DNA of 55,205 bases from Melioribacteraceae bacterium (GCA_022181065.1 BQMY01000097.1:1-55205), one strand, 5' to 3'; numbered from the stretch's first letter, positions 1 through 8,900 are shown. The notes: a model not told the origin generated them from the letters alone. Translations and numbers: made by a program.

Positions 1-19
1 TCGAGTCCTACTCGTGGAG
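1..19 (+). tRNA. 3' end of a tRNA cut by the window edge
   Basis: The first bases read as the second half of a T-loop (TCGAGT), the 3' strand of a T-stem (CCTAC), a seven-base acceptor strand ending in A, and a G discriminator. CCA is not encoded. The rest of the gene would lie upstream of the window. A72 and G73 would suit tRNA-Gln, but too little is visible to name it. The same segment recurs at 378-396 and, with one change, at 755-773, where it is clearly only a fragment. This copy could therefore also be a fragment. Confidence 0.4.
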
Positions 20-26
20 CAACCAG

Positions 27-59
27 AACCCGGCTTGATTTTTTCTCTCCGGGTTTTTT
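27..59 (+). terminator. Rho-independent terminator after tRNA 3' end (unit 1)
   Basis: AACCCGG at 27-33 pairs with CCGGGTT at 49-55 around a 15-nt loop and runs into T6. It lies eight bases after the tRNA-like 3' end, so it would terminate that tRNA transcript. Confidence 0.75.
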
Positions 60-80
60 GTTTTTGAGGGAAAACAAAAA

Positions 81-338
81 ATGGAATACTCTCTTTATAT
101 ACTCCAATCCTTAAATCACAACAAGTTTTATGTTGGTATATCCAGCAATCCAGAGCGCCGGCTTGAATTTCATAACACAATAGAAAAAGGATTTACTTCG
201 AGATATAGACCATGGAGGATAGTTTTCGTAAAGAAATGCGATAGCAAATCAACTGCTCTGCAACTAGAGCGAAAAGTAAAATCATGGAAGAGCAAAAAGA
301 TGATTCAAAAACTTATCGATAAAGAAATTAGTTTATGA
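81..338 (+). CDS. Small GIY-YIG endonuclease-like protein, copy 1
   Basis: This 85-residue protein has the GIY-YIG core in its UPF0213/YhbQ-like form: YSLYIL at residues 3-8, then FYVGIS, with the expected Arg in ERRLEFHN, a RPWRIV segment and a basic C-terminus. The family ranges from structure-selective and homing nucleases to UvrC-type cleavage domains; stand-alone proteins of this size are poorly characterised. The ATG has GAGGG about ten bases upstream, inside the A-rich leader that closes each repeat. Its neighbours are a tRNA 3' fragment and terminator on the left and a perfect palindrome on the right. A second copy at 458-715 differs at the protein level only by K81N. A divergent homologue at 38796-39047 has the same kind of tRNA-repeat neighbourhood. 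Confidence 0.85.
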   Translation: MEYSLYILQSLNHNKFYVGISSNPERRLEFHNTIEKGFTSRYRPWRIVFVKKCDSKSTALQLERKVKSWKSKKMIQKLIDKEISL

Positions 339-351
339 CCATGTGGCTGTT

Positions 352-369
352 ATTCCGACCTGTCGGAAT
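352..369. repeat. Perfect 8-bp inverted repeat (unit 1)
   Basis: ATTCCGAC at 352-359 and GTCGGAAT at 362-369 are perfect inverted repeats separated by CT. It lies 13 bp after the GIY-YIG stop codon and 8 bp before the next tRNA fragment, so it marks the junction between gene and tRNA-derived sequence. The same palindrome is at 729-746. It could be a nuclease or recombinase recognition site, or a REP-type palindrome. Confidence 0.7.
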
Positions 370-403
370 GTAGGTCCTCGAGTCCTACTCGTGGAGCAAC
401 CAG

Positions 404-436
404 AACCCGGCTTGATTTTTTCTCTCCGGGTTTTTT
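404..436 (+). terminator. Rho-independent terminator (unit 2)
   Basis: This is an identical copy of the 27-59 hairpin and T-run, displaced by 377 bp. It may terminate the first GIY-YIG gene. Confidence 0.75.
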
Positions 437-457
437 GTTTTTGAGGGAAAACAAAAA

Positions 458-715
458 ATGGAATACTCTCTTTATATACTCCAATCCTTAAATCACAACA
501 AGTTTTATGTTGGTATATCCAGCAATCCAGAGCGCCGTCTTGAATTTCATAACACGATAGAAAAAGGATTTACTTCGAGATATAGACCATGGAGGATAGT
601 TTTCGTAAAGAAATGCGATAGCAAATCAACTGCTCTGCAACTAGAGCGAAAAGTAAAATCATGGAAGAGCAAAAAGATGATTCAAAAACTTATCGATAAC
701 GAAATTAGCTTATGA
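458..715 (+). CDS. Small GIY-YIG endonuclease-like protein, copy 2
   Basis: This is a tandem duplicate of the gene at 81-338, with the same 85-residue length and a single amino-acid change (N instead of K at residue 81). The few other nucleotide differences are silent, for example in the codon for the Arg preceding LEFHN. The GIY-YIG core, leader, terminator and trailing palindrome are all conserved. Such high identity means recent duplication or ongoing homogenisation. Both copies have intact reading frames, so neither is an obvious pseudogene. Confidence 0.85.
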   Translation: MEYSLYILQSLNHNKFYVGISSNPERRLEFHNTIEKGFTSRYRPWRIVFVKKCDSKSTALQLERKVKSWKSKKMIQKLIDNEISL

Positions 716-728
716 CCATGCGGCTGTT

Positions 729-746
729 ATTCCGACCTGTCGGAAT
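729..746. repeat. Perfect 8-bp inverted repeat (unit 2)
   Basis: This is an exact copy of the 352-369 palindrome after the second GIY-YIG gene. It again lies immediately before a tRNA 3' fragment. Confidence 0.7.
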
Positions 747-780
747 GTAGGTCCTCGAGTCCTACTCTTGGAGCAATCAG

Positions 781-813
781 AACCCGGCTTGATTTTTTCT
801 CTCCGGGTTTTTT
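781..813 (+). terminator. Rho-independent terminator (partial unit 3)
   Basis: Third copy of the AACCCGG/CCGGGTT hairpin with T-run. It closes the array; no GIY-YIG gene follows. Confidence 0.75.
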
Positions 814-835
814 GTTTTTGAGGGAAAACAAAAAA

Positions 836-1192
836 GTATCTTATTTATCATTTGTTCGAATAGCATAAGATGCATCAAAATGGTATGTCCTATCCATCAC
901 TCCACCTAAGGCAGAAAAATTTCGCAGGAATGACAATGCAAAATAGTTTCGCTCTCATGTGACTCAGCCTGCCTGTCTCTGGCACGGGAGAGGTTTGACA
1001 CGGCGAATAAGGGTGAAGTAGAGTAAAACCTTTAAAATAAAAAGGGATGGTCAGCGACCATCCCCGGTGAAAATATTTATGTTTTTCCTGAAGCGGACGG
1101 GGGTTCGAGCCCTTCGAGTGCCTCAGGGACCGCCTCACCAACCTAATGCCGTCTTTACCACTATGCACTCAGTACTTCGTACTCAGCACTAC
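836..1192. other. Intergenic region between the tRNA array and the C25 peptidase gene
   Basis: No convincing gene is seen in these 357 bp. They hold the terminator of the minus-strand peptidase gene (1030-1064) and, at about 1107-1130, a short CCTTCGAG...CTCAGGGACC segment. That segment resembles a dispersed palindromic repeat common in this bacterial group; a relative lies at 41658-41689, also downstream of a T9SS cargo gene. Confidence 0.5.
1030..1064 (-). terminator. Rho-independent terminator of the C25 peptidase gene
   Basis: GGGATGGTC and GACCATCCC (1044-1064) form a perfect 9-bp stem with a 3-nt loop. Read on the minus strand, it is followed by TTTTTATTTTAAA. It lies about 130 bp after the stop codon at 1193. 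Confidence 0.8.
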
Positions 1193-4100
1193 TTATTTCA
1201 TCAGCATCATTTTTTTGGTGTCAACGAAATTACTTCCGTCTACTCCCAAAGCTGTGATTGAGTAGATATACATTCCACTTGACAGCTCACCCGCGTTGAA
1301 GTCAACTTTATGAAGACCTACACTGTAACTTCGGGATACTACGTCTTTTACCTTCTGTCCCAACATATTGTACAAGGTTACTGTTACCTTACTATCTACA
1401 GGTACAGCAAACTTGATCCTTGTACTCGGGTTAAACGGGTTTGGATAGTTCTGACCCAGACTGTATTCTGTTGGTACAAAATCTACCTCTACAGCGTCAC
1501 TGTAGCTTGATGTTCCATCAAAGTCAACCTGACGTAATCTGTAGTAGTATGTACCTGATACCGCATGATGATCTGTGAAGGTATAGCTCTGTTTTTCACT
1601 TGTGGTTCCGTTACCATCCATGTAGCCTACTTTTGTGAATGACTCTCCGTCTTCACTTCTTTCTACTTCAAATCCCTTGTTGTTGGTCTCTGTGGCTGTT
1701 TCCCATGCCAACTGTATTGTTTCACCCACCACATTAGCAGCGAATGAGGATAGCTCTACAGGGATTGGAGCGTTGTAGTCAACAATAAGTTTTAGTTCTG
1801 TAAGTGATGTATTTGTTACCACTACCTGACCACCACCTTCGTTTACTACTTCATTTACAAGTACTCCACCAAAAGGATCCTGTACTGTCATTGTTACTGT
1901 ACCCGGTATTTCAGGGATATCTACATCAAGAGTCATAGATGTTCCACCGTCACCAAGCTGATACTTGAGTGTGTAGGTAACCTGACCTGTATAGTTGTTA
2001 TCACCTGTACGGTAGTCAGCAGGAGAACCTGTTGTACCGTCAGGAAGTATCATACGAGCGTCATATACACCTGCAGGTGGAAGTGGGGGCAGTTCTGTTT
2101 CGCCAAGGTCACTATCGATACCATCTGTAGCAGCAGGATCGATACCTAGCATAAGTCCGTATGAACCTGCGGCACCATCGGCAGTAGCAACACTGATTGT
2201 GTATAGCGCGTCTGCGTTTGGTGATTCCATTTCAGTGTCGTTACCTTTTTTAGCTACAGGCATCATTACCATTTCACCATCGGCTGATGCTTTAACCCAG
2301 TAACCTTCACCAGGATATAGTTCATCCGCTATTGAGTAGCCATTGTCATATCCGTAGAATACCGAAGCAATAATTCCCGCGGGATTTGTTACTATTTCAT
2401 CCGCGTTAACCATTGTTTCAAATGGACCAACTATGTTCCATCCTTCGTTAAGCGCTATGTTTATATGATCAGGCATACCTGTCATCATGTGTGTTCCACC
2501 ATCGTCGAACTTCAACCAGTAACCGGCTCCCATCGCGAGTTCTTCCATTGTTGTATAGCCGTTATCAAATCCGTATGCCGGTGATACAGCGTCAGGGAAC
2601 AACACTGATACACCCATATCTGGAGCGTGTACCGGAACTGAAAGGATGTTCCAGCCCTGAGATATAGTCATCTCTACGTTCATCATTTCAGAGTAAACGA
2701 TAAGAAGTGATGTAATAGAGCTGTTTGTTACTTCGTACATATCGGTTGATTTCATATCAACGTTGACAATTGATCCGCCGAACGGATCCTGCAGATAGAA
2801 ACTACCTTCAGGAAGTACGGTGTTATCCCAGCTGATGGTTACAGGATATCCATCTGTGCCTGTCTGGAACTGAAGTGTCCATGTAACTTCATCTTGTCCG
2901 AGAGGACGAATATCTGCAAGTGATGCTATATTGCCTGGTAGTACAAAACGTGAATCGAATACACCTGCAGGAGGTACAGGAGGTAGTTCAAACTCACCAA
3001 GGTCACTATCTATTCCATCTGTCGCGTTCGCGTCGCAGCCAAATGACATATCAAGACCATTTTTCATTCCGCCAGCATCCATTACGTTTACATCAACGAT
3101 ATAACCTTCCGGTCCGCCTTGTCCAACTTGCATACTTACAGGAACAACGATCATCGGGTTATTCGGATCATTACTGGTGATTTCCATATCCATTGAATAC
3201 TGACCTTCTTCAAGACCATCACTATTCAATTCAAGGATAACAGCAACTTGCTGACCATTATACAGTGTACCACCCTGGTTGCCGATTGCGAGCCAATCTG
3301 GTTCGGCTGAAATTTGCAATGCTTTTTCAGCGGTAACATATGATGAATTGTACGATACCTGAAGTCCGTCATCTCCACCATTGTTTTCAATACCGATAGT
3401 TGCGGATGTAACATCAAGATCAACAGAGTTGTAATAAACCTGGATTTTACCATTTTTATTCAAGACATACTGGAAGGTGATGGCACCGGTGCCAAAATAT
3501 TTTTTCCAGTTGGTGAATTGAACAATAAATCTGTTAGCTTCAGCTTTGTAATATACTGTCCCTTCGTCACCATCCATATCATCCCAGAAGCCCGCGATCA
3601 TATTATTGGGAACGTCTGAGTTTGGTATATCATCATTTGAATATGTGTTTTCGTTAAAGTCGTTGAATGTAATAAAACCGTTACTGGAGAAATAGACTGA
3701 AGTCTGAACTTCACCGTAAAATTTGAAATCAAATCCCAAATCGTATGGACCGGCTTTACCTTCATCCAATGGATCGAAAGTACCTGTTGGCGCCCAGTCA
3801 GTAACAGCTGTACCGGTTGAGGAAATATCTTCCCAAACATACTCGGGACCGTTTGGCTCATCGCTGTCTATCCATTCATAGCCAAAAAGGTCAGGTCCGC
3901 CAAAACCTTTGAATGAACCACCTTTAACTTCAACAGGCGCGTCTTTGGTGCCTGCATCTGTTGCGAGGTTTTTATTCACGAGAACTAATCTTGCGCTTAC
4001 ATTTTCAGGGAAAGTATTGTTGGTAAGTTCAATTTCGTAATCGAGAGTTGAGTTTCCGGTTGAAATATTTGAAACAGTTACTGTTTCTTCCTGAGTATCG

Positions 4101-6154
4101 TTTTGAGGCATATTCACACTAACTGACGTTGGGTTAACATCAATCAATGGGGCGCCGTAAGTGACACCGTTTACCACGTTTGACATTTCGGAAGCGTTAT
4201 TCCAAACGTCCATTGCTTTTATTGCAAACCAGTATTCGGTACCCATTTCAAGCTCTTCAACGAGGAAGTCTTTTGCGACACCGGCTGAATCACTGTTGCC
4301 GCCGTAGATAATTGAAGGCGCGTTGTTAAAGTCATCTTCATTAACAATCTGAGTAGTTGAGTAACGGATATCGTAAGAAGTTACACCACCGATTGTTGAA
4401 TCGTAAGGAGCAGTCCAGAATAATTCAAGAGAATTTGATGTAGCTTCACCAACCGCAAGGTCTGTTACAGGTTCAGGAGGAGTATTATCGGGAGGAATCT
4501 GCTGAACTGTCGGAAGTGAAGGATCACCCATCAGGTTATACATTTCAAGGTATCTGAGAAGTGTTTGTCCCGAAGTAACAACACCGCCATAATAGTTGAC
4601 AAGACCAACTTTACCGATATCCATCATAGGAGTAATTCTGGTCATATCATCTTCGTACCATCCTCTTACAATTTCTTTTTCGAGGATATCGTCTTCATCC
4701 CAATATGAGTTTACAGAAGAACCATAAAAACCTGATGCGCCATTTTCTGTTCTCAACCAGGTTTCACCGAAACATTCACCTGTTTCGAACTGACCGGTAA
4801 CACAAGCAAAAGAGAATACAAAAGAATAAACGGTGTTATTCAAGGCTTCTACCTGATCCTGGGTAAGCTGAGGACCATCCGCCCAGTAAGTAACCGCGCC
4901 GTGTCCTGAATAAATCGCGAAAATCTGGTCTTCATTAAGGGTGTTTATCAAATCTTCTGTTGTTGCGTTGTATGTAACCTGATACAATTTTGTGTTTTCA
5001 TATCCTGCTGGAACAAAATAATTATCAATAACATAATTATGTGTTCCTTCTGAAATACTATAATTATCTACTGATGCCATAAAGCAATTTTGCTTTGTGA
5101 AAGTAGCGATATAGTTTTCCATATAAACGTTTTTGTTGATAGCGTTCGCAAGTTCAGTGGCATTAGTAACTGAAAAACGACCAATAAATAAATCAGCGAA
5201 ATAGTCATCACCTTCAAGCTGGGCATAGTTAAGGTCAGTTGTAGGAGAACCCGCGCCTGTACCTGTCCACGCCGGAACAACATTCACATCACCAACAAGG
5301 AGTACAAATTCTGGTCTTTCCAGAGCGTTATTGTACATATCAGCGATGTAAGTTTTTATTGCTGAATTTGAGGTACCACATTCGGTAGTAGTGACAACAG
5401 ATACATTATATCCTTTGCCTTCTTTGTGAGTTACAAATGATTCAAGACCGGCTTCAAATTCTGGAGCGGTAATAATCAAATAATTGATGCCCGCTTTTGA
5501 AGAACCTGCTTCGTAGTTAACAAATACTTTTTCGAAGTAGCTGTTATAGTTTTCTGAAAACTGACCATCATAATAAGGAGCGTCAGCGGTAATGTTGATT
5601 TCAGCGGAAGAAATTACTGAAAGTTCGTTAGCCGAAGGATTGTATGAAAAAGGATAGATAGTTACAGTAACACCCTTCACACCACCCATAACGAACGGTT
5701 CGGAAATTTCTACAAAGTTATGATTGGCAACGCCATCTGTATTGTAGTAACTTCTATTAATGGTAAACGGTCTGTCGGCAATCGGTTTATTTTTTTCCCA
5801 TGGAGCCTGAAATGGATAAACTTTAGCCGAAAGTCCTGTTTTAGCCAAATTTTTAGTTTTTACTTCAAATGAGGGAATATTATCATTTTTATCTAAAGCA
5901 AGATTAAATGAAATAAGTGGAAGCGCCGGAATACCTTCGTTATATGTAACACCATATCCTGGTACTTCTATTTTGACAAAGTTTTCTCCATCAACATTTA
6001 CATTTTTAAAGTCGTAGTCGGGGAGATTGAATTGCACTTTGTAACCATCGGTTACCGGGGTTAATTTTACACCATTTAGTTCGGCAGCGGAGAGGAACAA
6101 ACTGGGGATCAACACCAATGCCGCAAATAGTGTAAGCAGAAACTGTTTTTTCAT
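1193..6154 (-). CDS. T9SS-exported C25 (gingipain-like) cysteine peptidase, multidomain
   Basis: This is a 1653-residue secreted protein. Residues 1-23 are a signal peptide. A propeptide-like region is followed by a C25 peptidase domain with the catalytic His in SGHG (H418) and Cys in SFACVTGQF (C451). A fibronectin type III module lies at about 553-655. Next come beta-rich regions, two GWNI-containing repeats (about 1166 and 1240) and a duplicated block rich in DGIDSDLGE..LPP[VL]PPAGV. A last Ig/FnIII-like domain (about 1480-1555) precedes a type A sorting domain (about 1562-1653) with NYPNPFNPS and a terminal KKMMLMK. T9SS would move it across the outer membrane. AGGAG lies 8 bases before the ATG. 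It is much longer than classical gingipains because of the stacked C-terminal modules. The peptidase assignment is firm; its substrate is unknown. Confidence 0.9.
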   Translation of the reverse strand: MKKQFLLTLFAALVLIPSLFLSAAELNGVKLTPVTDGYKVQFNLPDYDFKNVNVDGENFVKIEVPGYGVTYNEGIPALPLISFNLALDKNDNIPSFEVKTKNLAKTGLSAKVYPFQAPWEKNKPIADRPFTINRSYYNTDGVANHNFVEISEPFVMGGVKGVTVTIYPFSYNPSANELSVISSAEINITADAPYYDGQFSENYNSYFEKVFVNYEAGSSKAGINYLIITAPEFEAGLESFVTHKEGKGYNVSVVTTTECGTSNSAIKTYIADMYNNALERPEFVLLVGDVNVVPAWTGTGAGSPTTDLNYAQLEGDDYFADLFIGRFSVTNATELANAINKNVYMENYIATFTKQNCFMASVDNYSISEGTHNYVIDNYFVPAGYENTKLYQVTYNATTEDLINTLNEDQIFAIYSGHGAVTYWADGPQLTQDQVEALNNTVYSFVFSFACVTGQFETGECFGETWLRTENGASGFYGSSVNSYWDEDDILEKEIVRGWYEDDMTRITPMMDIGKVGLVNYYGGVVTSGQTLLRYLEMYNLMGDPSLPTVQQIPPDNTPPEPVTDLAVGEATSNSLELFWTAPYDSTIGGVTSYDIRYSTTQIVNEDDFNNAPSIIYGGNSDSAGVAKDFLVEELEMGTEYWFAIKAMDVWNNASEMSNVVNGVTYGAPLIDVNPTSVSVNMPQNDTQEETVTVSNISTGNSTLDYEIELTNNTFPENVSARLVLVNKNLATDAGTKDAPVEVKGGSFKGFGGPDLFGYEWIDSDEPNGPEYVWEDISSTGTAVTDWAPTGTFDPLDEGKAGPYDLGFDFKFYGEVQTSVYFSSNGFITFNDFNENTYSNDDIPNSDVPNNMIAGFWDDMDGDEGTVYYKAEANRFIVQFTNWKKYFGTGAITFQYVLNKNGKIQVYYNSVDLDVTSATIGIENNGGDDGLQVSYNSSYVTAEKALQISAEPDWLAIGNQGGTLYNGQQVAVILELNSDGLEEGQYSMDMEITSNDPNNPMIVVPVSMQVGQGGPEGYIVDVNVMDAGGMKNGLDMSFGCDANATDGIDSDLGEFELPPVPPAGVFDSRFVLPGNIASLADIRPLGQDEVTWTLQFQTGTDGYPVTISWDNTVLPEGSFYLQDPFGGSIVNVDMKSTDMYEVTNSSITSLLIVYSEMMNVEMTISQGWNILSVPVHAPDMGVSVLFPDAVSPAYGFDNGYTTMEELAMGAGYWLKFDDGGTHMMTGMPDHINIALNEGWNIVGPFETMVNADEIVTNPAGIIASVFYGYDNGYSIADELYPGEGYWVKASADGEMVMMPVAKKGNDTEMESPNADALYTISVATADGAAGSYGLMLGIDPAATDGIDSDLGETELPPLPPAGVYDARMILPDGTTGSPADYRTGDNNYTGQVTYTLKYQLGDGGTSMTLDVDIPEIPGTVTMTVQDPFGGVLVNEVVNEGGGQVVVTNTSLTELKLIVDYNAPIPVELSSFAANVVGETIQLAWETATETNNKGFEVERSEDGESFTKVGYMDGNGTTSEKQSYTFTDHHAVSGTYYYRLRQVDFDGTSSYSDAVEVDFVPTEYSLGQNYPNPFNPSTRIKFAVPVDSKVTVTLYNMLGQKVKDVVSRSYSVGLHKVDFNAGELSSGMYIYSITALGVDGSNFVDTKKMMLMK

Positions 6155-6410
6155 GAGAACTCCTAGAATTAATAAAACATTCAGACGTAACTGTCTTATA
6201 TAAGTGTTAAAAAGTCACATACATCTTTAAATATAATTAATATTTGTTACTTTAACATCGTAAATTAACTTTTATCATTTATTCGACTGAATAAATATGA
6301 GTATTTTTTAAATTCACCGAATTTTTAACCGCTTTTGAGATTTCTGTTCGTCTGTTTCAATCATTATTTTATCTTTATTTAACGATTTCTCAATATCTAC
6401 GGATGCCAAA

Positions 6411-6743
6411 TTGGAAAATGACAAACTTCTTCCCGCGCTTTTCGAGCTGCTTAACAAGGATTTCGCTGTCGCAAGAAGAGATTTACCCGAAAAACGGGAT
6501 TACAATCGGGAGCTTGAGGAGTTGCGGAAATTTCTTTCGGAGCGGGTGGCGATATTGATGAGCGAGGATTTCGACAGATTTGTAAACTCGCTCTACCGGA
6601 TAGATATTCCCGAAAATAAAATCCGCAAAGTATTTAATGATAAAAGTAACCCCGATTTATCAGGGAAAATTGCCGATTTGATCATTGAAAGACAGTTACA
6701 GAGGGCAAAAACCCGACTTTTGTACAAGGAGGGAAAATTATGA
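6411..6743 (+). CDS. Conserved-looking hypothetical protein, helical
   Basis: This 110-residue, highly charged and probably all-helical protein has no recognisable catalytic motif. The frame opens with TTG; the upstream ATG at 6403 is out of frame. The TTG is the most upstream start visible, preceded by GGAT, and is uncertain. Its TGA overlaps the ATG of the next gene (6740), so it is very likely translationally coupled to the class V aminotransferase. Family not recognised. Confidence 0.7.
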   Translation: MENDKLLPALFELLNKDFAVARRDLPEKRDYNRELEELRKFLSERVAILMSEDFDRFVNSLYRIDIPENKIRKVFNDKSNPDLSGKIADLIIERQLQRAKTRLLYKEGKL

Positions 6744-7870
6744 CGGTCAAGGAAGTACGGGAGTTATTCCCCCATATAGCTTCGGGGAAAATTTATTTTA
6801 ATCATGCTTCTATTGGTCCTTTGAGTGTGAATGTATCAAATGCGGTAAAAGCGTATGCAGATGAAAGAAGTTCGGGCAAAATTAAAAATTATGATGATTT
6901 CCTTGTTATTGAAGAAGAGACTAAAAAATTGCTCCCCGGAATATTGGGTTGTAAACCGCAAAATATTGCCTGGATTGATAATGTGTCCAATGCCATGAAT
7001 TTACTCGCGCGCGGAATTGAGTTCAAACCGGGCGACGAGATTCTCCTTTCAGATATTGAATTCCCATCCAACGTTTATCCTTTCTTAAACCTTCAGCAAA
7101 ATGGTGTTAAAGTAAACTTTGTTAAATCGGAACAGGGCAAGTTACCATTTGAGTCGATTATAAAATGTGTAACTAAAAAAACAAAACTCCTTTCTATAAG
7201 CTATGTGCAATTTGTCAGTGGCTGGCGTACAGATATTAAAAAGCTGGGTGAATTTTGCAAAAAGAACGATATAATTTTCAGTGTGGATGGTATTCAGGGA
7301 GCGGGCACTTTATTTCCCGACCTTGATAATACGTATGTCGATTTTTTTACCGGTGGTTCGCAAAAATGGCTGATGGCGCTGCAGGGGCTTTCTTACTTCT
7401 ATATTTCAGACAGGTTGCTGGAAAGACTTAAACAAACTTCATTAGGCTGGCTTTCGGTGAAAACAGCGTGGGAACTGCTGAATTACGATATGGAGTTAAA
7501 ACCGGACGCGTCAAGATTTCAGACAGGTACACAAAACGCGCTCGGGATATTCGCGCTTAACGCTTCTCTGAAAACCTTCAATGAGTTTGGCATTCATAAC
7601 ATAGAAAGAAATATTCTTGAAAACACTTTATACTTCATTTCAAAACTGAATAGGATTGGAGTTAATCCGCTTCTTTCGGATTGCAATGTGGAAAACCTTT
7701 CGGGAATTGTAACGTTTCCATTTCCTAATCCTGAAGAGAACCTCGAAAAGTTAAAAAGCAGCAATATTTATGGTGAGTTGCGTGAAGGTTATCTCAGATT
7801 TTCACCACATTTTTACAATACAAAAGAAGAGATTGACATTGTAGTAAAAGCACTGTCGGGATTAACCTGA
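6740..7870 (+). CDS. Class V aminotransferase / cysteine-desulfurase-like PLP enzyme
   Basis: This 376-residue protein has the fold-type I PLP architecture of the class V family. The N-terminal signature YFNHASIGPLS is followed by a PLP-phosphate region, the Asp-containing SVDGIQGAG and the Schiff-base lysine in GGSQKWLM (K209). This family covers cysteine desulfurases, kynureninase-like enzymes and isopenicillin-N-epimerase-like proteins. The substrate cannot be read from sequence, and no SUF/ISC partners are nearby. It is coupled by overlap to the small upstream gene. Its last 9 bp overlap the convergent antiporter gene, leaving no room for a classical terminator. Confidence 0.85.
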   Translation: MTVKEVRELFPHIASGKIYFNHASIGPLSVNVSNAVKAYADERSSGKIKNYDDFLVIEEETKKLLPGILGCKPQNIAWIDNVSNAMNLLARGIEFKPGDEILLSDIEFPSNVYPFLNLQQNGVKVNFVKSEQGKLPFESIIKCVTKKTKLLSISYVQFVSGWRTDIKKLGEFCKKNDIIFSVDGIQGAGTLFPDLDNTYVDFFTGGSQKWLMALQGLSYFYISDRLLERLKQTSLGWLSVKTAWELLNYDMELKPDASRFQTGTQNALGIFALNASLKTFNEFGIHNIERNILENTLYFISKLNRIGVNPLLSDCNVENLSGIVTFPFPNPEENLEKLKSSNIYGELREGYLRFSPHFYNTKEEIDIVVKALSGLT

Positions 7871-8779
7871 AAAATCGAAATACCATCGAACCACAACTAT
7901 CAGGAGCAGAATCACTCCTTCAACCCGTGAGACCTTCCAGCCGGTTCGCATAAAGAATACAACTACGAATAACGCCCCGGTAAGCAGAGTGATGCTTCCA
8001 AATGCTGATGGAATGATTGTGAGAGGTTTAATCAATGATGCAACTCCAAGAACACCGAGGAGATTAAAAATGTCGCTACCAATTAAATTTCCGGCCGACA
8101 TTCCGTGACGACCTTTGATAACCGCAACGAGTGAAGTAGCCATTTCCGGCGCTGATGTTCCCGCGGCTACAATTGTAACTCCGATAGCCCATTCGCTAAC
8201 ACCAAGAATTCGCGCAATTTCAGAGGCCGAATCAACAAAATAATGACCGCTTACCACAATAATTGCAGTTCCCGCGATAAATTGAAAGGAATGGTACCAC
8301 TTGAAATCGCCATCATCGTGGAATTCCGCTTCGGGATCTTTGTGGACAAAAAGATAGGCAAGGTAAGCTACGAGTAAAAACAGAAATATCGCACCTTCAA
8401 ACTGCGAAAGAGTCAGGTCGTACAAAAAAATGAAAAGAAGAATACTAGTTCCAATTAATACAGTTCCATCCCTGTACACCATCTTTTTTGTTGATTTCAC
8501 TGTGCCAACTACAGCTACAAGTCCGAGGATAAAAAAGAGATTGAAGATATTTGATCCAACTACATTACCAACAGAAATGTCAGATTTGTCTGCCAATGCT
8601 GCCGAGACAGTCACCGCAAACTCGGGAGCCGAGGTAGCAAACGCAATAACTGTCAAGCCTATAACAAGATCGGACATTCCAAGTTTTTTCGCGATACGCG
8701 AAGCACTGAGCACTATAATATCCGCGCCTTTCCAAAGACCTATCAAGCAGACAACAAGAATTAATAATGGGAGGAGCAA
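7862..8779 (-). CDS. Calcium/sodium antiporter of the CaCA family (YrbG-like)
   Basis: This 305-residue inner-membrane protein has the two inverted alpha repeats that define CaCA exchangers: GLTVIAFATSAPEFAVT in the first half and GVTIVAAGTSAPEMATS in the second. Each contains the ion-binding Glu after SAP, and conserved G[SN][ND]IFNL segments follow. About ten membrane helices are expected. The length matches bacterial YrbG. The only available start is TTG (8777-8779), because an in-frame stop lies 15-18 bp upstream; no strong ribosome site is seen. It is convergent with, and overlaps by 9 bp, the aminotransferase gene. It likely exchanges Na+ for Ca2+. Confidence 0.9.
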   Translation of the reverse strand: MLLPLLILVVCLIGLWKGADIIVLSASRIAKKLGMSDLVIGLTVIAFATSAPEFAVTVSAALADKSDISVGNVVGSNIFNLFFILGLVAVVGTVKSTKKMVYRDGTVLIGTSILLFIFLYDLTLSQFEGAIFLFLLVAYLAYLFVHKDPEAEFHDDGDFKWYHSFQFIAGTAIIVVSGHYFVDSASEIARILGVSEWAIGVTIVAAGTSAPEMATSLVAVIKGRHGMSAGNLIGSDIFNLLGVLGVASLIKPLTIIPSAFGSITLLTGALFVVVFFMRTGWKVSRVEGVILLLIVVVRWYFDFSG

Positions 8780-8900
8780 ATTATACCCGCACTTTTAAAT
8801 TTAATTAAGACCCAATCTCTGTTTACAAAGTAATTAATTTAACAAAAAGAAGTTATTTATAGTAACGAAATCGGATAAATAAGCAAGGAGAATCGTATTT

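Larger units (their letters stand above)
1..835 (+). repeat. 377-bp tandem repeat carrying tRNA 3' end, terminator and GIY-YIG gene
   Basis: Units begin at 1, 378 and 755, an exact period of 377 bp. Units one and two are nearly identical throughout, with only a few substitutions. Each holds a tRNA 3' fragment, a hairpin terminator, an A-rich leader, an 85-codon GIY-YIG gene and a perfect short palindrome. The third unit stops at 835, on the A of what would be the start codon, so it has the tRNA end, terminator and leader but no gene. The leader/tRNA-end module thus flanks every gene copy as a direct repeat, as expected for insertion or amplification at a tRNA 3' end. Confidence 0.9.

Noticed and set aside
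1095-1140. tRNA T-arm-like GGGGGTTCGAGCCC
   Set aside because: No acceptor, D or anticodon arms can be drawn around it; the segment is better explained as a short palindromic repeat.
6403-6410. ATG at 6403 as start for the gene ending at 6743
   Set aside because: It is out of frame with the coding sequence; only the TTG at 6411 (or a later codon) fits.
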